Below are positions 29,789 to 38,076 of a DNA stretch of 64,000 nt, in pieces; position 1 is the stretch's first letter; the number at the start of each line of letters is the position of its first letter. This DNA comes from an uncultured Lentisphaerota bacterium. Lineage in GTDB: Bacteria; Verrucomicrobiota; Kiritimatiellia; CAIQIC01. The notes under the pieces are model-generated. The model ran no database searches, was not told where the DNA came from, and saw nothing but the letters and a program-made list of their open reading frames with translations. Position numbers and translations under genes: made by a program. The DNA lies in assembly GCA_903889245.1 (NCBI GenBank), contig CAISWQ010000072.1, positions 1 to 64,000 of the forward strand. Reading direction: 5' to 3'.

Positions 29789-30795
29789 GTCCAGCCGTAA
29801 CGCTTGAGCCACGCCAGCGTTTCCGCAACGCCCTGTTGCAAGCCGATGGGCGGCGGGCCGAGCACGGCATAGGTGGCGTCCATCGGGCAGAGATAGTCGC
29901 TGGTCATGCTACGATAGCGCGAGGTCGTCAGCGGGAACTTGAGGCCGCACCAGCCGAGCAGGTCCCCCACTCCGCCGATGGCGCGCAGGATGGGACGCGG
30001 CACACGGCGCGCCGGGCGACCCGTGAGGCCCAGCGAGAAGGCGTTGGCCCACTCATAGATGTCCAGAGGCGGATCACCGAGATAAAACGTCTGCCCATGC
30101 ACGACGGACGCCGGCAGGGCGGGGATTTTGAGGATGTAGTGGACGATGTTGCCGACATAGCCATAGCAGCGCACGACGGGTTTACCCGCCGGATGCAGAT
30201 AGAGGCCCTTGCGGATGACGGCCCACGCCTCCTGCCGGTAGCGCAGGTGCCAAGGGCCCCAGATATTGGTCGGACGGATGAGCGTCCATGCGCAGGGCAG
30301 ACGGGCCGTGCGGGTCAGTTGCTCGGTGATGACCTTGCTCTGGCCATAGACCGTATGCGGCCCATAGTCCTGCATGTCCTTCGGAAAATGATCGGGACCG
30401 CAGACGTACTGGCTGGAGGTGATGATGACGCATGCAACGCCGGGCGTCTGCCTGATCGCCTCCAGCACGTTGGTCGTCCCCTCGGTATTGGCGCGATAGC
30501 CCGCCTCGACGGTTGTAGTTTCATCGCACTCGGCGCGCGCCGCAAGATGCACCACATGCGTCGGCCGCCAATCGGCGAAGGCGGCGCGAAGCGCCGCCGC
30601 ATCCAGCACGTCCGCGCGCCGCCAGCAGGCTTGGTGACTCACGTCCAGGGGCGTTTTGTTGTCGAGGTTGAGGACCGGGAGATGACGGCGCAGCAACTCC
30701 GCCACCAGGTTCGTGCCGATGAAACCCGACCCACCGGTGACCAGCCATCGGGCGGGCACCCTCCCCGGCTCAACAACGGGGGCCAACGTGCTCAT
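29785..30795 (-). CDS. NAD-dependent epimerase/dehydratase (extended SDR)
   Basis: This is a nucleotide-sugar modifying enzyme of 336 residues. Seen are the Rossmann motif TGGSGFIGTNL, HLAARAECDETTTVEAGYRANTEGT-type sugar-SDR elements, Ser-Ser in ITSSQYV, the YGQSK catalytic Tyr/Lys and RPTNIWGPWH. The product could be a 4-epimerised or 4-keto sugar. ATG at 30795 is preferred because it overlaps the preceding stop by ATGA. The longer frame upstream would run into the neighbour. It is co-encoded with a second epimerase directly upstream. Confidence 0.85.
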   Translation of the reverse strand: MSTLAPVVEPGRVPARWLVTGGSGFIGTNLVAELLRRHLPVLNLDNKTPLDVSHQACWRRADVLDAAALRAAFADWRPTHVVHLAARAECDETTTVEAGYRANTEGTTNVLEAIRQTPGVACVIITSSQYVCGPDHFPKDMQDYGPHTVYGQSKVITEQLTRTARLPCAWTLIRPTNIWGPWHLRYRQEAWAVIRKGLYLHPAGKPVVRCYGYVGNIVHYILKIPALPASVVHGQTFYLGDPPLDIYEWANAFSLGLTGRPARRVPRPILRAIGGVGDLLGWCGLKFPLTTSRYRSMTSDYLCPMDATYAVLGPPPIGLQQGVAETLAWLKRYGWT

Positions 30796-31724
30796 AGCGA
30801 CCCTTGGAGCTCCTCGTACCAGCGCCGGGTCAGGCACAGGCCCTGTTCCAAACTGACGCGGGGCTGCCAGCCGGTGCGCGCCACCAGTTTTTCGATGGCG
30901 AGCACGTTATTCTTAACGTCGGTGGCATGCGCCGCCACATACTCGACCCTAGCCCGGCGTCCCGTCGCCGTTTCCAGCAGGGCGAGGATATCGCGCAACG
31001 TCGTGCCACAACCGGACCCGATGTTGTAAGCCGTATTATCGAACCCTGCCTGCAGCAGTGCGAGCACCGCGTCCACGAGGTCGCTCACATAGAGATAATC
31101 CTTGACCGCCAAGCCATCCCCCCAGATGGAGATGGGCTGCCCGGTTAGCATGCGGTGCAGGAAAATCGGGATGACACCTTGCTGTCCGCGGAAATCCTGT
31201 CGCGGGCCGAAGGGGTTGGAAGGGCGCACCACGAGATAGTGCAAGCCTTGCTGCTGATGAAAGCGCGCGAGGGTTTGTTCCATCAGCAACTTGGCGCGGC
31301 CATAGGGCGAGATCGGACGGCAGTCGCTGGCCTCACCGATCGGGCACGCAGACGGCTCGCCATAGACCGCGCCACCCGACGAGAAGAACAACACCTGACG
31401 TATTCCGCAACCAAGCGCCTGCAGCAACAAGTCCTCGAAGGCCTGCACGCTTTCCCGCACACCCTGTTCCGACTGTTGCGACGAGGCCGGCGGCAAGGTG
31501 TGCTGCGCGAGGTGCAGCATCACCCCGCATCCGGCCAGCGCCGCCGTTGGCACTCCAGTTTTGTCATCGCCGGGATGAAAATACTGCACCCCCGGCACAG
31601 GCTGGCGGAAGCGTTCGGGCAGGGTATCGAGCACACGCACGGTCCGCCCAGCCGCCAGCAGGGCATCCACCAGGTGTGAACCCAGAAAACCGTTGCCACC
31701 CACCAACAGGAGATCAGCTTTCAT
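30792..31724 (-). CDS. NAD-dependent epimerase/dehydratase, UDP-glucose 4-epimerase-like
   Basis: This extended SDR of 310 residues has GGNGFLGSHLVDALLAAG at the N-terminus, FFSSGGAVYGEP, the catalytic SPYGRAKLLME, RPSNPFGPRQ, the sugar-binding KDYLYVSDLVDAVL and NIGSGCGTTLRDIL, all in the order of GalE-type epimerases. It overlaps the upstream GT4 gene by 11 bp and the downstream epimerase gene by 4 bp, so all are one operon. GalE or related 4-epimerase is likely, but the exact sugar is not determined. Confidence 0.87.
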   Translation of the reverse strand: MKADLLLVGGNGFLGSHLVDALLAAGRTVRVLDTLPERFRQPVPGVQYFHPGDDKTGVPTAALAGCGVMLHLAQHTLPPASSQQSEQGVRESVQAFEDLLLQALGCGIRQVLFFSSGGAVYGEPSACPIGEASDCRPISPYGRAKLLMEQTLARFHQQQGLHYLVVRPSNPFGPRQDFRGQQGVIPIFLHRMLTGQPISIWGDGLAVKDYLYVSDLVDAVLALLQAGFDNTAYNIGSGCGTTLRDILALLETATGRRARVEYVAAHATDVKNNVLAIEKLVARTGWQPRVSLEQGLCLTRRWYEELQGSL

Positions 31725-32880
31725 AGGCGGCCATGACGCGCTGGCCATAGTTCTCCAGCGAGAAGACTTCCTCCACCCGCGCGCGCCCGGCGCGCCCCAG
31801 GGCTTCGCGCCGCACCCGGTCGGCGGCCAGTTGCAGAATGGCATCGGCCAGCGCGCGCGGATCATCGGGCGGAATCAACAGACCGGTCTGCCCCTGCACG
31901 ACAGTCTCGACCGTCCCCCCGATGGCCGTGCCGATCACCGGCAGCCGCATCGCCATCGCGGCGATGACCACGGTGGCGTTTGGCTCCGGCGATTTGGACG
32001 GTAGAACCAACATGTCGGCGGCGGCCAACCACTCCGGAAGGTTCGGCTGAAAACCATGCACCGACACCTTGCCTTCGGTCGCAGGGATGCTTTGCAGCAG
32101 GGCGCGGAGTTCCGCCTCGTACTGCTCCTGTCCCCGATAGCAACTGCCAAGGAACACAAAGCGCAGCGGAAGCGCAGCCGGCGCCTCGGCCAGCGCCAAG
32201 CGCGCAGCCGCAGCAAGGACCTCCTGACCTTTCCAGGCGCTGAACCGGCTGGCGTAGAGCACCACCACGGTTTCCGGCGTGACCCGCAACTGCGCGCGCA
32301 CGTCCCGGCCGGAAACCGTGGCTGGGTTGTACACGTCCAGATCCACGCCATGGTACAACGTCTCGAACTTGGCGCTTTGCCCCGGCCAGTTCCGGGTGAA
32401 GTGCTCCCGGACCGCGTTGGAGATACAGAAGACACGGGTGGAGAAAAGCGCGACCATCGCGTTCATCAGCTTGGCCACCAACCGGGGTTTCTCCACCAGT
32501 TCCATGATCTGCCAGATGTGCGGGATGCGCCGCAGCGCCGCCACCCAGCCGCCCACCCAGATGGCGGCGGTGTTGGTGTGAATGATGTCCACCCGCTCGC
32601 GCCGGCACAGGCGGAACACAAAGAGCACGGTCACCAATATCTGCCAGACGAAGCGCAGCAGACCCAGCGGCGTAAGACATGACCGGCGTAGAACCGGCAG
32701 ATCATGGAGCAGGCAGGTGGCCCGCAACCGCTTGAGCTCCGCCACCAACGGCCCTTCGTAAGGCAGAATGACGATGGCACGGAACCGTTGTGGATCAAGA
32801 TGCCGGACCAGGTTCAGCAGCACATAGTCCGCCCCATACAGTTCAGCGCCGCAGTGCAGAAATAGAATGGTCTTTATCAT
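31714..32880 (-). CDS. glycosyltransferase, GT4 family
   Basis: A GT-B enzyme of 388 residues. The N-terminal donor-independent domain begins IKTILFLHCGAELYGADYVLL and has IIHTNTAAIWVGG. The C-terminal domain has YASRFSAWKGQEVLAAAA, GFQPNLPEWLAAADMLVLPSKS and PEPNATVVIAAMAMRLPVIGTAIGGTVE, the family's nucleotide-sugar site. It is the fourth gene upstream in the run of overlapping genes 28928-32880. Specificity is unknown. Confidence 0.87.
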   Translation of the reverse strand: MIKTILFLHCGAELYGADYVLLNLVRHLDPQRFRAIVILPYEGPLVAELKRLRATCLLHDLPVLRRSCLTPLGLLRFVWQILVTVLFVFRLCRRERVDIIHTNTAAIWVGGWVAALRRIPHIWQIMELVEKPRLVAKLMNAMVALFSTRVFCISNAVREHFTRNWPGQSAKFETLYHGVDLDVYNPATVSGRDVRAQLRVTPETVVVLYASRFSAWKGQEVLAAAARLALAEAPAALPLRFVFLGSCYRGQEQYEAELRALLQSIPATEGKVSVHGFQPNLPEWLAAADMLVLPSKSPEPNATVVIAAMAMRLPVIGTAIGGTVETVVQGQTGLLIPPDDPRALADAILQLAADRVRREALGRAGRARVEEVFSLENYGQRVMAAYES

Positions 32881-32933
32881 CGCCTGCCAAAAGCAAGGGT
32901 TCTGGCGGCCCCCGGGGACGAGGAACCCGATCC

Positions 32934-33719
32934 TTAGCGGAGTGGTTTTTTGCGGAGGACAACGGTCATGAACAACCCGGCGCGTGCCAAGCCCGGCCAG
33001 CGTTGTTCCAGGCGCGATAACGCCTTGATTATCCCGACGGGAGCCAGATTGCGGGTGGTGACACCTCCCGACAACAAATGCACCAACACATCATGGGTCT
33101 TCGTCTGAACCAGTTCCATACCGGGATACTCTCGCAACAATTGGTCCCGGTCCCTGACGAAGACAATCCATGGCAGCGCATCGTTGCCACCACTCAAGCG
33201 ACCGGCGGGCGGCAACTCCCACTGTGGGGCCTCCGGCTCGAACGGCTCGTGATGCAACCAGCGGAAAACAAAGCGAGAGAAACCGGTTACGGCCGGTTCC
33301 ACCATCGCCACCACGCCACCTGGCGCCAAGACACGGTCTGCCTCGCCCAAAAAAGCGCGCACATGGGTGATGTGATGGAAGACGTTCACCATGAACAACG
33401 CGCCCACGGATTGATTGTCAAACGGCAACTTTTCCGCGCTGCACACTTGGTGGATAAAGGGGAGCGGCACAACATCGGTTTTGATCAAGCCCGGGATGAA
33501 CTCATCCAGGAACCCCCCGCCGCTGCCCAGTTCGACGCGCAGTCCCGCCGGCGCCCGGTCATGCCAGACCGCCAGACTGCGATACCACCCGGCAAAGGCA
33601 AAATACGCCGCCGCATTTTTTTTGACGACCTCCCGGCGGCGCAACGTCAACTCGGGGCTGTCCAACGGGAGTCCCCGCAACTCCGGATACATGAGCCAGG
33701 CGCGCAACTTGCCGATCAC
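32934..33719 (-). CDS. class I SAM-dependent methyltransferase
   Basis: This 261-residue protein has the SAM-binding motif LRVELGSGGGFLDEF, an acidic turn at IKTDVVP, and the core motif FMVNVFHHITHVRAFLGEADRVLAPGGVVAMVEP. It probably O-methylates a sugar, possibly to cap chains, judging from its place among glycosyltransferases. The start is GTG at 33719, which overlaps the stop of the upstream GT2 gene (GTGA). Confidence 0.82.
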   Translation of the reverse strand: MIGKLRAWLMYPELRGLPLDSPELTLRRREVVKKNAAAYFAFAGWYRSLAVWHDRAPAGLRVELGSGGGFLDEFIPGLIKTDVVPLPFIHQVCSAEKLPFDNQSVGALFMVNVFHHITHVRAFLGEADRVLAPGGVVAMVEPAVTGFSRFVFRWLHHEPFEPEAPQWELPPAGRLSGGNDALPWIVFVRDRDQLLREYPGMELVQTKTHDVLVHLLSGGVTTRNLAPVGIIKALSRLEQRWPGLARAGLFMTVVLRKKPLR

Positions 33720-34492
33720 GCGGTCCTCGTCGTTTTCTGTCCACGCAATTCCTGGCGCAACTTCAGCAGGCCAATGAACTGTTGCAGGCAGATGACAAAC
33801 AGTTTTGACATGAAGAAAATAGTGGTACTGCCGATCTTGCGCTCATAATGCGGCACCGGTACTTCCAGAATCTTGCAACCTGCGTAGTGGGCGCGCACCA
33901 CAAACTCGGCGGTAAAGAATGACATGTACTTGACCTGCGGAGCCAGGTTGGCCAGGACCTCCCTGCGGATGAGCCGGAACCCCGTGTCCATGTCGCGATA
34001 TTTGACCCCGAAGAACCAGCGCAACAGGCAGTTGTAGCCCCACGAGAGAAAAACACGGTAGAAGGGATCTTTCCTCGGCGACTTCATCCCCAAGATCACG
34101 TCGTACTCACGCCGCCACGGTTCCAGGCGCCAGAAATCAATGGCGGCAAATTGGTAATCCGAGTCCACCACGAACACCCAAGGTTTGGTGGCATGGGCCA
34201 CGGCATCAATCACCGCCTGTTGATAGCCCTTGCGTTCATTGCTGCAGTACAACCTGATGGGCAGTTCCGCCGCCAAACGCTCCAGCACCACCTTGGTATC
34301 GTCTGTGCTGCCATCCTCCGCCACCACCACCTCCAGATCCGTTACACGGGGCTGAATCTCCGAGATGTAGTTGCGCAGGGTCTGCTCAATGATGAACGAC
34401 TCATTATACACGGGGAAAACAAGCGAGATGCCTCCCAACACCGGATCAGCCGGGCCGCGCGGTGGTGAGGTATCGAACACGGGCTTCTTCAT
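33716..34492 (-). CDS. glycosyltransferase GT2, dolichyl/polyprenyl-phosphate mannose synthase-like
   Basis: This 258-residue GT-A enzyme has ISLVFPVYNESFIIEQTLRN, VVAEDGSTDDTKVVL, ERKGYQQAVIDA and VFVVDSDYQFAAIDFW (the DSD metal motif), and MDTGFRLIRREV further on. This resembles polyprenyl-phosphate sugar synthases, but it lacks a clear C-terminal membrane pair. AAAGGAG 7 bp upstream gives a strong start at 34492. The neighbour encodes a polytopic protein that could use its lipid-linked sugar. Confidence 0.85.
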   Translation of the reverse strand: MKKPVFDTSPPRGPADPVLGGISLVFPVYNESFIIEQTLRNYISEIQPRVTDLEVVVAEDGSTDDTKVVLERLAAELPIRLYCSNERKGYQQAVIDAVAHATKPWVFVVDSDYQFAAIDFWRLEPWRREYDVILGMKSPRKDPFYRVFLSWGYNCLLRWFFGVKYRDMDTGFRLIRREVLANLAPQVKYMSFFTAEFVVRAHYAGCKILEVPVPHYERKIGSTTIFFMSKLFVICLQQFIGLLKLRQELRGQKTTRTA

Positions 34493-34505
34493 GATGTGTA
34501 CTCCT

Positions 34506-36038
34506 TTACTGCTGGTTGTTGGACTCCCGGTACAGGTATAGCCAGCCACTCCATTCCGAGCTATCCCCTTTCCGCCGTTGCGAAATTTTTTGACGATAAA
34601 CATCCAACACACGTCCACTCACGCGATCCAAGAAGCCGTGAGCCACCTCGGCACGGGCCACCAGTTCGCCCTTCGGCAGTGGCGCCTTGGCCAACACAAA
34701 GCAGGGCCGGCCGCCGGCTGTCACCTGCGCCCCTTTCCCGGGTTCATAGGGTTCCACCAAGCGGTCAAATTCCAACGACGCACGCTTGGCGATTTCCAAG
34801 GGCTTGCCGTCTTTCGTGTGGTCATAGGGATATAGCAAGATCACCGCCTGCCGTGGTGTGTGACGGGCCAAAAGCTCATGGGTCAGCGTCTTATCCGCAT
34901 TGTTCATACGAAAGAACAAGGCGAAGACCAGTCCGTAGGCCAACATCAGGGGCAGCGGCCACCACCAGCCACGATGCGCGTCTGTTCCGGTCTGCCGCTG
35001 CCGGTTACGGAGAAAATCCAAGCCCCAGACTGCAGCCGTCAGGCCATTGGCCACCAGCGGAGCCACGAGCCACTGATGCGCTGCGAAATAATCCTTCAGC
35101 ACCAGCAATAAGAGCAGGCTGAGGCCCACCGGCAGCAGACACAACCACCATGCGCTGCCCGACAAGGACGGACGCCGGAACAGGGCCACCAGCCACAAAC
35201 CCCACAGCGGCAGCCAACCGATGCCGCTGGCCATGCCATGCCGCTTGATCGCGACCAGCCAGGCAACACCAAAATCACCGGCGTGGACATCCGCGCCAGC
35301 CGTATAATGCTTGGCCAAAAAGCTCAGGGAGACAAGCCCCTGTTGTTTGTGCAGAATCATCAACACCATCAGGGCCGCACTGAACAGCCCCAGCGGCAGA
35401 AGCAACCAGAAGGCCCGCCGCCAATTCAGATGAGCGCCGTGCAACATCAGAAACAGAGGCGCCCAGATAGCCAGAGCCATGGCATTGGGCCAATCCAACG
35501 ACAACACACACATCAGCAAGACCAAAGCGGCCGCCATGCGGGGACGCGTGGTCGTTGCGCCCGACAACAAACGCAGCCCCACGGGGAACAAGACCGCCGT
35601 ATAGAGGAGGCCGTGCGAAACCGGATCCACATCCAAGAAGGAACGCAGAAAGGCCGGCGAACAGGCCAAGGCGAAGCCCCAGAGCAAGGCGCTCCGTTTG
35701 TCCGCAAAGGCCCACCAGAACGCGAGCAAGGAGAGGATAAGAAAGGCGAGATAGACCAGCCCATAGGCTGCCGATAGACTGCCTGTGAGCAAGGTCACGA
35801 GATGGTAAGGCCATAATACTGTGGAAAGGTGCCCGTGGAGAATGCGTACCGCATCCCCCGAGTGCAACCCACCCTCGTTGACCACATAGCCTGCACGCAA
35901 GGTCCACCAGCCATAATCCTGCCAATTATGCAGGACCACGGCCTCCGTATCCACGCAGGCCGCATGATCCATGACCACATAGAGCACGCTCCCCATCAGC
36001 ACGATGGCACCCAGCGACCAACCCAACCATTTACTCAT
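34506..36038 (-). CDS. polytopic membrane protein, possible GT-C-like or unknown surface polysaccharide function
   Basis: The product has about 510 residues and roughly ten hydrophobic helices (for example GWSLGAIVLMGSVLYVVM, LVYLAFLILSLLAFWWAF, AFWLLLPLGLFSAALMVLMIL, GLSLLLLLVLKDYF). A loop after helix 1 has the acidic segment CVDTEAV, and a soluble C-terminal domain of about 120 residues follows. Topology resembles GT-C transferases that use lipid-linked sugars, but no defining motif was recognised. The ATG at 36038 is preferred. An upstream ATG at 36077 is in frame through a 10-bp homopolymer, so tract length could decide whether an extended form is made. Confidence 0.6.
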   Translation of the reverse strand: MSKWLGWSLGAIVLMGSVLYVVMDHAACVDTEAVVLHNWQDYGWWTLRAGYVVNEGGLHSGDAVRILHGHLSTVLWPYHLVTLLTGSLSAAYGLVYLAFLILSLLAFWWAFADKRSALLWGFALACSPAFLRSFLDVDPVSHGLLYTAVLFPVGLRLLSGATTTRPRMAAALVLLMCVLSLDWPNAMALAIWAPLFLMLHGAHLNWRRAFWLLLPLGLFSAALMVLMILHKQQGLVSLSFLAKHYTAGADVHAGDFGVAWLVAIKRHGMASGIGWLPLWGLWLVALFRRPSLSGSAWWLCLLPVGLSLLLLLVLKDYFAAHQWLVAPLVANGLTAAVWGLDFLRNRQRQTGTDAHRGWWWPLPLMLAYGLVFALFFRMNNADKTLTHELLARHTPRQAVILLYPYDHTKDGKPLEIAKRASLEFDRLVEPYEPGKGAQVTAGGRPCFVLAKAPLPKGELVARAEVAHGFLDRVSGRVLDVYRQKISQRRKGDSSEWSGWLYLYRESNNQQ

Positions 36039-36060
36039 GACTATCCCCACTTCCCCTGAG

Positions 36061-36070
36061 CCCCCCCCCC
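36061..36070. repeat. 10-bp C/G homopolymer upstream of a membrane-protein gene
   Basis: Ten consecutive G on the coding strand lie 23-32 bp ahead of the preferred ATG (36038) of the polytopic protein and 7-16 bp after an alternative in-frame ATG at 36077. Length change could alter leader spacing or the frame of the longer product. Confidence 0.8.
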
Positions 36071-36086
36071 TGCACATCCGGCCTGC

Positions 36087-37244
36087 TCACTGCAACTCAC
36101 TGGACACGCGGGCATAGACCGCGCGCCAACATTCCACAAATTTTTCCTCGGAAAATTGAGTCACCGCTTCACGCGCCCGGCCTCCCATGTCACGGCGCTC
36201 CTCCGGTGACAAAGCCAGAAAACGGCGCAAGGCCGCCGTCACCCCATCAGCACTGCGTTCCATCAACAGGCCGTTCTGCCCATCCACCAGATAATCCTCC
36301 ACGCCGTTGAGTGGTGTAGAGAGTACCGGCAACCCTGATGCGGCTGCCTCCAAGACCGAGGTGGGAGACGCCTCGTAGAATGAGGGGAACAGAAAGGCAT
36401 CACTTTCCCACAGATAGGGCCGGATATCTTTCAACGTTTCGCAAAAATACACGCGGTCACGAATACCCATGTCCACGCAGAGTTTGGTATACCGGGCGAT
36501 CAAATTGCTCCGTCCGCCGACAACCATCAGGCCGATGTTTTGATTGGCCAGCATTTGCAGGGCCTGCATCGCCAGCAGCAGACCTTTGCGTTCATAGTGT
36601 CCCAAGGCCACGAAACAGAACACCACACACTCTGCCGGGATTTGCCACTGTAGCCGCACCGTACCATGCCAACCGGTTGGCCGCTGGAATCTGGCCACAT
36701 TGACCGGATTGGGCACCACCACCACCTTGTGCGCCTGCCGCGGATAGAGCAGTTCTATCTCGCGCCGCAAGCCGCTCGAAGGGACTACGATGCACAAGGC
36801 CCGGCGGAATGTCGCCGGCTCCAAGAGGGCGCGCAACCCGTGATCCAACCGGCGCGCTACACCAAAGAGGCCCTTTTTCCCGGGCAACAGCGGCCAGACT
36901 TTCTGCACATAATAACCATGGCAGAACGGCGAATAGATGATACCTCGCCGGCCCAGATTGCTCTCGGCCGACTGCACCACGTCGTATCGTTTCCCGCTGA
37001 ATAAGCGATGCAGGTCGTAATAGAGATTCGCCAGGAGACGATAGGCCACAAACAAGAGGAGCAGGGGCCGGCGCACAGGAACCCGCAGGCGCTCCCAGTT
37101 GACTGGCACAGATGAGAGTTGCTCGAAACTGATGGAGAAAACCGTTACCTCATGCTCCTTGGCCAGCATGGGGGCAAGCAGTTGGAGCTTCTTGCCCATC
37201 GGGGTAACACCATCAAGAAAATAATCAAAGATAGCTATTTTCAT
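36087..37244 (-). CDS. glycosyltransferase, GT4 family (paralogue A1)
   Basis: A 385-residue GT-B enzyme starting KIAIFDYFLDGVTPMGKKLQ. It shares this opening and the segments VVPSSGLRREIELLYP, FCFVALGHYERKGLLLAMQAL, IRPYLWESDAFLFPSFYEASPTS and LSTPLNGVEDYLVDGQNGLL with the gene at 41022-42218, so the two are duplicates. GGAAGGAAG just upstream supports the ATG at 37244. It is followed upstream by a GT2 gene that is likewise duplicated. Donor sugar is unknown. Confidence 0.87.
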   Translation of the reverse strand: MKIAIFDYFLDGVTPMGKKLQLLAPMLAKEHEVTVFSISFEQLSSVPVNWERLRVPVRRPLLLLFVAYRLLANLYYDLHRLFSGKRYDVVQSAESNLGRRGIIYSPFCHGYYVQKVWPLLPGKKGLFGVARRLDHGLRALLEPATFRRALCIVVPSSGLRREIELLYPRQAHKVVVVPNPVNVARFQRPTGWHGTVRLQWQIPAECVVFCFVALGHYERKGLLLAMQALQMLANQNIGLMVVGGRSNLIARYTKLCVDMGIRDRVYFCETLKDIRPYLWESDAFLFPSFYEASPTSVLEAAASGLPVLSTPLNGVEDYLVDGQNGLLMERSADGVTAALRRFLALSPEERRDMGGRAREAVTQFSEEKFVECWRAVYARVSSELQ

Positions 37245-37296
37245 ACTTCCTTCCACACACTTTTCGATTGATCGTAGCTTCTGGCCAGCCATCATT

Positions 37297-38076
37297 TCAC
37301 GGAAAATAACAGCCTGCGAACATCTTAAGCACCAGCCGCAAGGGGCGGGCCACCAGACGTTTGACCTGGCGGGCCAGATCCGCCTCCACAGGGTAGTAAC
37401 GACGGCGAATAGTCATGATCTCTGCGAACATCTCCTCTGTCAGCATATTGGTCTTCTGGCCGGGATGGACCCGGAAACGTGACCAGAGATTTCGAACCTT
37501 GTGCAAGGTGGTGACCTCGGCGAACCGGATAAAGAGATCGCCATCCATGTTCAAGTTGAACGCCGGATTGAGCCCTCCCACCCGTTCATACAACTCGCGG
37601 CGCCAGAAAGTGGACGAGGCAGCAATATAATTATGATCGTTGAACCACAAAAAACGGTGGAAACGGAGTTGCCGTTGTACACGCAGACGCGCACCGGACT
37701 CGGTCATCAGGATGCAATCCCCCGTCACCACCTGGGCAGATGGGTTCCGTTGAAAATAGTCATTCACCTCTGTCAGCGCACGCGGCGCCAATTCATCGTC
37801 GGCATTGATCCAGCACTGGATGTCACCGGTTGACCGCTGGAAACCCTTGATCAAGGCATCGGTCTGGCCCTTGTCCGGCTCACTCACCCAGCAGGTGATC
37901 CGGTCGCTGTATTTCTTGATGAGATCCACACTGCCATCGGAGGAACCGCCGTCTATGACGATGTATTCCAGATGGGGATAGTCCTGTGTCACCACGCTAC
38001 GCAAGCAGCCCTCCAGAAAGCGGGCGCTGTTATAACACACCGTCACCACGGTGATCTTCAGTGGTTTAGTTGCCAT
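37297..38076 (-). CDS. glycosyltransferase, GT2 family (paralogue B1)
   Basis: A 259-residue GT-A enzyme with ITVVTVCYNSARFLEGCLRS, IDGGSSDGSVDLIKKY, SEPDKGQTDALIKGF and CWINADDELAPRAL (the metal-binding acidic pair). It is a close duplicate of 42215-42991, sharing DYPHLEYIVIDGGS, FLWFNDHNYIA, SSTFWRRELY and NMDGDLFIRFA. The ATG at 38076 overlaps the stop of the asparagine-synthase-like gene by 11 bp. The C-terminus is basic (KRLVARPLRLVLKM). Confidence 0.88.
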   Translation of the reverse strand: MATKPLKITVVTVCYNSARFLEGCLRSVVTQDYPHLEYIVIDGGSSDGSVDLIKKYSDRITCWVSEPDKGQTDALIKGFQRSTGDIQCWINADDELAPRALTEVNDYFQRNPSAQVVTGDCILMTESGARLRVQRQLRFHRFLWFNDHNYIAASSTFWRRELYERVGGLNPAFNLNMDGDLFIRFAEVTTLHKVRNLWSRFRVHPGQKTNMLTEEMFAEIMTIRRRYYPVEADLARQVKRLVARPLRLVLKMFAGCYFP

